From Actinomycetota bacterium (lineage in GTDB: Bacteria; Actinomycetota; Thermoleophilia; Solirubrobacterales; Solirubrobacteraceae): 11,344 nucleotides of DNA. Positions 6,349-11,344 of the stretch are shown here, in pieces; the first letter of the stretch is position 1; each line of letters starts with the position of its first letter. The position numbers and the translations under genes were made by a program. The stretch spans positions 1 through 11,344 of the forward strand of contig VAYD01000052.1 of the NCBI GenBank assembly GCA_005883905.1. The letters run 5' to 3'. The notes under the pieces are model-generated. The model was not told the DNA's origin. It did not search any database and worked only from the letters and a program-made list of their open reading frames with translations.

Positions 6349-8822
6349 CGGACCACGATGTTCACGAGCTTGCCGGGCACGACGATCTCCTTGACGACTT
6401 CGCGCCCGTCGACGTGCGCCCGCGCGTTCGGCGCGGCGTGCGCCAGCGCCTTCAGGTCTTCGGCCGACGCATCCGCCGGCGCCTGGACCCGGTCGCGCAC
6501 CTTGCCGTTGACCTGGATGACGACCTCGATCGTGTCCGAGACGAGGTACGCCAGGTCGGCCGCCGGCCACGGCTCCTCCCACACGCGCCGCCCCGTCAGC
6601 AGGTGGTAGCCGTCGGCGGCGGCGTGCGGCGCGAACGGGAACAGCAGCGAGTTGGCGGTCGCCAGCGCGAAGCGCAGCGCCTGCGGGTCCGGGTTGCCCA
6701 TCTCGTTGAACGCCTTCGAGGCGGTGTTCGTCAGCTCCATCACCGCCGCGATCGCCGTGTTGAAGGCGAAGCGCCCCGTCATGTCGTTGGTGACCTTCTC
6801 GATCGCCCAGTGCGACTTGCGCACCAGCTCCTCGCCGAAGCCGTGCGTCGTCTCGGGCTGATCGCCGGCGGAGCCCTCGCCCGCGGCCGCGGTCGCCGAC
6901 AGGCGCCAGAGCCGCGCCAGGAAGCGGTGCACGCCCTCGACGCCCTCGTCGGACCAGTCTGCGCCCTGGTCTGGCGGCCCGATGAAGAGGATGTAGCAGC
7001 GCGCCGTGTCGGCCCCGTGCGAGGCGACGATGTCCGCCGGAGAGACCACGTTGCCGCGGGACTTGGACATCTTCGCGCCGTCCTTCGTGATCATCCCCTG
7101 CGTGAAGAGCTTCGCGAACGGCTCGTCGACCTCGAGGTGCCCCAGGTCCTTCAGCGCCTTCACGAAGAAGCGCGCGTACATCAGGTGCAGGATCGCGTGC
7201 TCGACGCCGCCGATGTACTGGTCGACGGGCATCCACTCGTGGACCGCGTCCTGCGACCACGCGGCCTCCTCGTTGACCGGATCGCAGTACCGCAGGAAGT
7301 ACCAGGACGAGTCGACGAACGTGTCCATCGTGTCGGTCTCGCGCTTGGCGGCGCCGCCGCACGACGGGCACGCCACGTTCACCCAGTCCTCGGCCGCCGC
7401 CAGCGGCGAGCGCCCCTTCGGCGCGTAGTCCTCGACGTCCGGCAGGATGACCGGCAGATCCTCCTCGGGCACCGGCACCAGCCCGCAGGCGGGGCAGTGG
7501 ACGATCGGGATCGGGCAGCCCCAGTAGCGCTGGCGCGAGAGCAGCCAGTCGCGCAGCCGGTACTGGACCGTCTGGTGCCCCTTGCCCTGGCGGTCGAGCC
7601 AGCTGACGATCGCGTCCTTGCCCTCCGCCGCGCTCAGCCCGGTGAAGTCGCCCGAGTTGACGAGCCGCTCGTCGGCGGAGTGCTCGACGAACGCCTCCCC
7701 CTCGGGCATCTCGCCTGACGCCGGCGCGACGACCTGCTGGATCGGCAGGCCGAACTTGACCGCGAACTCGTAGTCGCGCTGGTCGTGCGCCGGCACCGCC
7801 ATGACCGCACCGGTGCCGTACTCCATCAGCACGTAGTCGGCGACGAACATCGGGATCTGCTCCCCGTTGACCGGGTTCGTGACCGTGCGCCCGAGCGGCA
7901 CGCCGGTCTTCTCCTTGTCGACGTCGCCGCGCTCCTCGGCCGTCTCGTTCAGCGCGCGGTTGACGTAGGCGCGGACCTCCTCCTCGTGCTCGGTGCCCTC
8001 GGCGAGCCGCAGCACGTCGGGGTGCTCGGGCGCCATGACGAAGAAGGTCGCGCCGAACAGCGTGTCGGGCCGCGTGGTGAAGACGGGGTAGTCGATGGCG
8101 AGCTCGTCGCAGCGGAAGATCACCTCGGCGCCCTCCGAGCGGCCGATCCAGTTGCGCTGCATCGTCTTGACGTGCTCGGGCCATTCGATCGTGTCGAGGT
8201 CGTCGAGCAGGCGGTCGGCGTAGTCGGTGATGCGGAAGAACCACTGCTCGAGCTGTTTGACTTCGACCTCCCAGCCGCAGCGCTCGCAGCGCCCGTCGAT
8301 CACCTGCTCGTTGGCGAGGACGGTCTGGTCGTTGGGGCACCACTTGACCGCGGCCTCCTTGCGGTAGGCCAGCCCGCGCTCGTACAGCGCCAGGAAGATC
8401 CACTGCGTCCAGCGGTAGTAGCGCGGCTCGTGCGTGCCGAACTCGCGCGACCAGTCGATCGAGACGCCCCACTCGCGGAACGCCTTGCGGAACTCGATGA
8501 TCGCCTCGTCGGTGGAGACGCGCGGGTGCTGGCCGGTCTTGATCGCGTGGTTCTCGGCGGGCAGGCCGAACGCGTCGTAGCCCATCGGGTTGAGCACCCG
8601 AAGCCCGTTGCGCCGGTGGAAGTGCGCGACGGCGTCGCCGACCGAGTAGACCTTCAGGTGGCCGATGTGCGGCTCTCCGCTGGGGTAGGGCAGCATGACC
8701 AGCACGTAGGACTTGTCGCGGTCCGTGGCCTCGCCGTTTTCGACGTGCCACGTCTGCTCGTCCTCCCACACCTTCTGCCAGCGCGGCTCGATCTCCTTGG
8801 GGTCGTATCGCACGTCGGTCAT
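6345..8822 (-). CDS. leuS: Leucyl-tRNA synthetase
   Basis: LeuRS charges tRNA-Leu with leucine and hydrolyses mischarged products. The 825-residue product is full length for the bacterial type. The class I HIGH motif is at 52-55 ([13 protein letters not shown]) and KMSKS at 584-588. The CP1 editing domain shows the threonine-rich TTRPDTLFG (249-257) and the [13 protein letters not shown] segment, whose Asp347 corresponds to the editing-site aspartate of the family. Cysteine clusters at 162/179/182 and 443/446/485/488 probably bind zinc. The C-terminal domain (about 760-825) begins with the [14 protein letters not shown] strand typical of bacterial LeuRS. ATG at 8822 fits the family N-terminus, and no alternative start lies close upstream. 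It heads the minus-strand block and diverges from the ferritin-like gene across 47 bp. TAGCCT (8839-8834) could be a -10 box giving a very short leader. Confidence 0.98.
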   Translation of the reverse strand: MTDVRYDPKEIEPRWQKVWEDEQTWHVENGEATDRDKSYVLVMLPYPSGEPHIGHLKVYSVGDAVAHFHRRNGLRVLNPMGYDAFGLPAENHAIKTGQHPRVSTDEAIIEFRKAFREWGVSIDWSREFGTHEPRYYRWTQWIFLALYERGLAYRKEAAVKWCPNDQTVLANEQVIDGRCERCGWEVEVKQLEQWFFRITDYADRLLDDLDTIEWPEHVKTMQRNWIGRSEGAEVIFRCDELAIDYPVFTTRPDTLFGATFFVMAPEHPDVLRLAEGTEHEEEVRAYVNRALNETAEERGDVDKEKTGVPLGRTVTNPVNGEQIPMFVADYVLMEYGTGAVMAVPAHDQRDYEFAVKFGLPIQQVVAPASGEMPEGEAFVEHSADERLVNSGDFTGLSAAEGKDAIVSWLDRQGKGHQTVQYRLRDWLLSRQRYWGCPIPIVHCPACGLVPVPEEDLPVILPDVEDYAPKGRSPLAAAEDWVNVACPSCGGAAKRETDTMDTFVDSSWYFLRYCDPVNEEAAWSQDAVHEWMPVDQYIGGVEHAILHLMYARFFVKALKDLGHLEVDEPFAKLFTQGMITKDGAKMSKSRGNVVSPADIVASHGADTARCYILFIGPPDQGADWSDEGVEGVHRFLARLWRLSATAAAGEGSAGDQPETTHGFGEELVRKSHWAIEKVTNDMTGRFAFNTAIAAVMELTNTASKAFNEMGNPDPQALRFALATANSLLFPFAPHAAADGYHLLTGRRVWEEPWPAADLAYLVSDTIEVVIQVNGKVRDRVQAPADASAEDLKALAHAAPNARAHVDGREVVKEIVVPGKLVNIVVR

Positions 8823-8854
8823 CCGACGCTGGAGGCTACAGCCAGCCCTGTGAC

Positions 8855-8860
8855 GGGTAT
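8855..8860 (+). promoter_or_regulatory. Possible SigB-type -10 box (GGGTAT) before the ferritin-like gene
   Basis: GGGTAT at 8855-8860 is identical to the -10 consensus of general-stress SigB/SigF-type promoters in Gram-positive bacteria (GTTT-N14-GGGTAT). The matching -35 would be GGCTAC at 8834-8839, 15 bp upstream, which is only a partial match. Transcription starting about 7 nt downstream would give an almost leaderless mRNA for the ATG at 8870, and no Shine-Dalgarno is visible there. This is an inference from a single hexamer, but stress control would suit a ferritin-like protein. Confidence 0.3.
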
Positions 8861-8869
8861 CGCGACGAC

Positions 8870-9844
8870 ATGCCCGCCACCACCCTCGAAGACCAGATCA
8901 CCAAATACCTCACCGACGCCCATTCGATCGAGGAGCAGGCCCTCGCCCAGATGGAGCGCGCACCCGCCATGGCCGGCGACCCGGAGCTCGGCCGGATCTA
9001 CGCGCAGCACCGCACCGAGACGCGCGAGCACGAGCAGGACGTCCGCGCCGAGCTGCATCGCCGCGGCGCCGAGCCGTCGACGGTCAAGGACGTCGCCGGC
9101 AAGGTCGGCGGTTGGGGCATGGTCCTGTTCGCACGGCTCAATCCCGACACGCCGGGCAAGCTGGCCGTCCACGCGTACTCCTACGAGCACATGGAGCTCG
9201 CCGCCTACGAGCTCCTGCGCCGGATGGCGCAGCGCGCGGGCGACGAGCGCGTCGTCGAGCTCGCGCAGCGGATCGGCGCGCAGGAGCGCGCGATGGCCGA
9301 CCGGATCGCGGAGCGGTGGGACGGCGCGGTGGACGCCTCGCTGCGCGAGAAAGCTCCGGACGACCTCGGCAAGGAGGTCGTGAAGTACCTGCGCGACGCC
9401 CACGCGCTCGAGGGTCAGGCGCTGCAGCTGCTCGAGGCCGGCCCGAAGCTCGCCGAGGTCCCCGAACTCGCGAGCGTCTTCGAGGAGCACCTGACGCAGA
9501 CGCGCGAGCACCAGCGCCTCGTCGACGAGCGCCTCTCGCAGCTCGGCAGCGGGCCCGCGCGCTTCCAGGCTGGCGCGCTGCGCGTCGGCGCGCTCAACCT
9601 CGGCACGTTCTTCAAGCTGCAGCCGGACACGCCGGTGAAGCTCGCCGGCTTCGCCTTCGCGTTCGAGGCGCTGGAGGCCGGCGCCTACGAGATGCTCGCC
9701 CGCACCGCGGACCGCGCGGGCGACGCGCAGACCGCGGAGCTGGCGCTGCGGATCGGCGCCGAGGAGCGCGCCGCCGCCGAGAAGGTGTCGAGCACCTGGG
9801 ACGCAGCGGTCGACGCGATGGCGCGCGAGCGCGTGGGCGCGTGA
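8870..9844 (+). CDS. Ferritin-like protein with two tandem DUF892-type four-helix units
   Basis: The 324-residue product is almost entirely helical and consists of two copies of one unit, about residues 5-160 and 165-320. The copies align without gaps at an offset of exactly 160 residues, with about 70 of 150 positions identical by my count. Shared acidic and His positions recur once per helix: Glu21/181 ([10 protein letters not shown] / [10 protein letters not shown]), Glu53-His54 / Glu213-His214 (TREH), Glu106, Glu109 and Glu114 / 266, 269 and 274, and Glu139/299 (RIGAQER / RIGAEER). This is the ligand spacing expected of a ferritin-like di-iron bundle, most like DUF892 (YciE/YciF); family membership is inferred from pattern. 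No signal peptide or membrane segment, so cytoplasmic. A role in iron or oxidative-stress handling is possible but unproven. Divergent from leuS; overlaps the downstream GH30 gene by 1 nt (TGATG). Confidence 0.82.
   Translation: MPATTLEDQITKYLTDAHSIEEQALAQMERAPAMAGDPELGRIYAQHRTETREHEQDVRAELHRRGAEPSTVKDVAGKVGGWGMVLFARLNPDTPGKLAVHAYSYEHMELAAYELLRRMAQRAGDERVVELAQRIGAQERAMADRIAERWDGAVDASLREKAPDDLGKEVVKYLRDAHALEGQALQLLEAGPKLAEVPELASVFEEHLTQTREHQRLVDERLSQLGSGPARFQAGALRVGALNLGTFFKLQPDTPVKLAGFAFAFEALEAGAYEMLARTADRAGDAQTAELALRIGAEERAAAEKVSSTWDAAVDAMARERVGA
8900..9829 (+). repeat. Internal tandem duplication in the ferritin-like gene
   Basis: Copy 1 (8900-9349, residues 11-160) and copy 2 (9380-9829, residues 171-320) encode homologous helical bundles offset by exactly 480 bp with no internal gap. 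The best-kept blocks are P-D-T-P-x-K-L-A (92-99 / 252-259), R-A-G-D (122-125 / 282-285) and L-A-x-R-I-G-A-x-E-R (131-140 / 291-300). At under half amino-acid identity the duplication is old, and the DNA copies are too diverged for easy recombination. Confidence 0.85.
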
Positions 9845-11344
9845 TGAGGCGCCTCGTCGTCGCGGCGCTGGCGACCGTCGCCTGCGCCGCCGCGCCCGCA
9901 GCCGCCGCGCCGAGCGCGCACGTGTGGCTGACGACGATCGACCGCTCGATGCAGCTGTCCGACCGCGGCAGCGTTGACTTCGCCCCCGGCGGCTCCGATG
10001 AGCTCACCGTGACCGTCGACACGAGCCGGGCCTACCAGCGGATGGACGGCTTCGGCGCGTCGATCACGGACTCCTCGGCGCATGTGCTGTACCGGCTCGA
10101 CAGCAAGCACCGCGCGGCCGCCATGCGCGACCTCTTCGCGACCGACAGGCTGTCGTTCCTGCGCCAGCCGATGGGCGCGTCGGACTTCGTCGCGGGCCTG
10201 CACTACACCTACGACGACATGCCGGCCGGCGAGACCGACTACGGCATGCACCACTTCTCGATCCAGCACGACCGCAAGCAGATCCTGCCGCTGCTGCGGA
10301 CCGCCCTGGCGCTCAACCCGCAGCTGAAGGTCATCGGGTCGCCGTGGAGTGCGCCGGCGTGGATGAAGACGAACGGCTCGCTGATCGGCGGACGGCTGAT
10401 CGACGACCCGCGGATCTACGCGGCGTACGCCAAGTACTTCGTCAAGTTCGTCCAGGGCTACGAGGGCGCCGGCGTGCCCGTCTACGCGGTCACGGTCCAG
10501 AACGAGCCACAGAACCGCAACCCGAACGGCTACCCGGGAATGGACCTGCCGGTCGCGCAGGAGGCGAAGCTGATCGTGGCGATCGGCAGGGCGTTCGGCG
10601 CCGCCGGGATCGACACGAAGATCCTCGGCTACGACCACAACTGGAGCGAGCACCCCAACGACATCGCCAACACGCCGCCAGGCGAGGACCCCGAGACCGA
10701 GTACCCGACCGACCTGCTCAACAGCCAGGCGGGCGACTGGCTCGCCGGCACGGCGTTCCACTGCTACAGCGGCGACCCGAGCCGCCAGACGGAGCTGCAC
10801 CGCGCCTTCCCGGGCAAGGGCATCTGGTTCACGGAGTGCTCCGGCTCGCACGGTCCCACTGACCCGCCGGCGCAGGTGTTCTCCGACACGCTCAAGTGGC
10901 ACACCCGCAACCTGGTGCTCGGCGTCACCCGCAACTGGGGCATGACGGTCGTCAACTGGAACCTCGCGCTCGATCCCGACGGCGGCCCCCACAACGGCGG
11001 CTGCGACACGTGCACCGGCGTGATCACCGTCGGCCCCGGCCAGGAGGTCACGCGCAACGCCGAGTACTACACGCTCGGCCATCTCGCCCGCTTCGTGCGC
11101 CCGGGCGCGCGCCGGATCGCGTCCACTTCGTTCGGCACCACCGGCTGGAACGGCCAGATCATGGACACGGCGTTCCGCAACCCGGACGGCTCGATCGCGC
11201 TGGTGGTCCACAACGAGAACGACGATCCGCGCACGTTCGCCGTGTCGCAGGGCGGCGAGTCCTTCGACTACACGCTGCCGGGTGGCTCGCTGACGACCTT
11301 CACGTGGCCGGCGATCGCCGACAGCCACCAGCTGCTCGACGCCG
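9844..11344 (+). CDS. Secreted GH30 family glycoside hydrolase, partial at the window edge
   Basis: This is a retaining glycosidase of family GH30, which includes glucosylceramidases, endo-beta-1,6-glucanases and beta-xylosidases/xylanases; which substrate applies here cannot be told. 500 residues are visible and the frame is open at the right edge. An Arg-Arg N-terminus with an Ala-rich hydrophobic stretch (1-23) looks like a Sec signal peptide, probably cut near AAA-APS; Cys14 makes a lipoprotein unlikely but not impossible. The catalytic (beta/alpha)8 barrel starts at MDGFGASITDSSA (67-79), with SPWSAPAWMKTNG (166-178). The acid/base Glu221 lies in TVQNEP and the nucleophile Glu331 in WFTECSG. 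The barrel is followed by a beta-sandwich (about 419-490) of GH30_C type. The frame continues, so an extra C-terminal domain is possible. ATG overlaps the stop of the ferritin-like gene (TGATG), implying one operon and coupled translation. The CxxC at 387-390 is a local oddity. Confidence 0.92.
   Translation, partial: MRRLVVAALATVACAAAPAAAAPSAHVWLTTIDRSMQLSDRGSVDFAPGGSDELTVTVDTSRAYQRMDGFGASITDSSAHVLYRLDSKHRAAAMRDLFATDRLSFLRQPMGASDFVAGLHYTYDDMPAGETDYGMHHFSIQHDRKQILPLLRTALALNPQLKVIGSPWSAPAWMKTNGSLIGGRLIDDPRIYAAYAKYFVKFVQGYEGAGVPVYAVTVQNEPQNRNPNGYPGMDLPVAQEAKLIVAIGRAFGAAGIDTKILGYDHNWSEHPNDIANTPPGEDPETEYPTDLLNSQAGDWLAGTAFHCYSGDPSRQTELHRAFPGKGIWFTECSGSHGPTDPPAQVFSDTLKWHTRNLVLGVTRNWGMTVVNWNLALDPDGGPHNGGCDTCTGVITVGPGQEVTRNAEYYTLGHLARFVRPGARRIASTSFGTTGWNGQIMDTAFRNPDGSIALVVHNENDDPRTFAVSQGGESFDYTLPGGSLTTFTWPAIADSHQLLDA

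Noticed and set aside
5908..8769. Long minus-strand frame that could be read as one large protein ending in the SLOG domain
   Set aside because: Only the last 146 codons make sense. Upstream of the GTG at 6348 it is the wrong phase of leuS and gives Arg/Gly-rich nonsense, so it is not a fusion.
9685..11328. Minus-strand 547-codon frame opposite the GH30 gene
   Set aside because: It is antisense to a gene with both GH30 catalytic glutamates in place, and its composition is Arg/Val/Ala-rich without motifs.
1..11344. CRISPR arrays, tRNA or rRNA genes, insertion sequences, attachment sites
   Set aside because: I saw no regularly spaced direct repeats, no tRNA cloverleaf or rRNA stretch, no transposase or integrase, and no target-site duplications.

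Overview
The window is very GC-rich, densely packed bacterial chromosome. Protein style, GTG/TTG starts, poor Shine-Dalgarno sequences and the order leuS - comEA - comEC - holA - rpsT point to a high-GC actinomycetote. Thermoleophilia/Solirubrobacterales is my best guess, inferred from general resemblance and not proven here.

Layout. Positions 1 to about 1401 (minus) hold the 5' part of murJ, the lipid II flippase, which runs off the left edge and has no usable start codon in its own frame. Diverging from it, rpsT (ribosomal protein S20, 1430-1699, plus) is followed after 8 bp by a small cupin gene (1708-2082). From 8822 down to 2068 runs a minus-strand block in transcription order: leuS, a TIGR00725/SLOG-family gene, comEA, comEC, holA. 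leuS overlaps the SLOG gene by 4 nt (GTGA), and comEA overlaps comEC by 4 nt (TTGA). A near-perfect 48-nt palindrome (3061-3108) directly abuts the comEC stop codon and separates comEC from holA. The cupin gene and holA converge with a 15-nt tail-to-tail overlap. Diverging from leuS, the plus strand carries a ferritin-like protein built of two tandem four-helix units exactly 160 residues apart (8870-9844). It overlaps by 1 nt (TGATG) a secreted GH30 glycoside hydrolase that runs off the right edge.

How the genes fit together. The central block combines housekeeping translation and replication genes (leuS, holA, rpsT) with the DNA-uptake pair ComEA (surface DNA receptor) and ComEC (membrane DNA channel), a linkage seen widely in bacteria. 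murJ serves the cell wall. The ferritin-like/GH30 pair looks like a separate accessory two-gene operon. A GGGTAT box just upstream may be the -10 element of a general-stress (SigB-type) promoter.

I see no clearly new multi-gene defence or mobile system. The points most worth a second look are the missing murJ start beside a G-run, the palindrome after comEC, the exact internal duplication of the ferritin-like protein and its pairing with a secreted glycosidase, and the His-to-Gln change in the ComEC metallo-beta-lactamase motif. No gene-free stretch exceeds about 90 bases.
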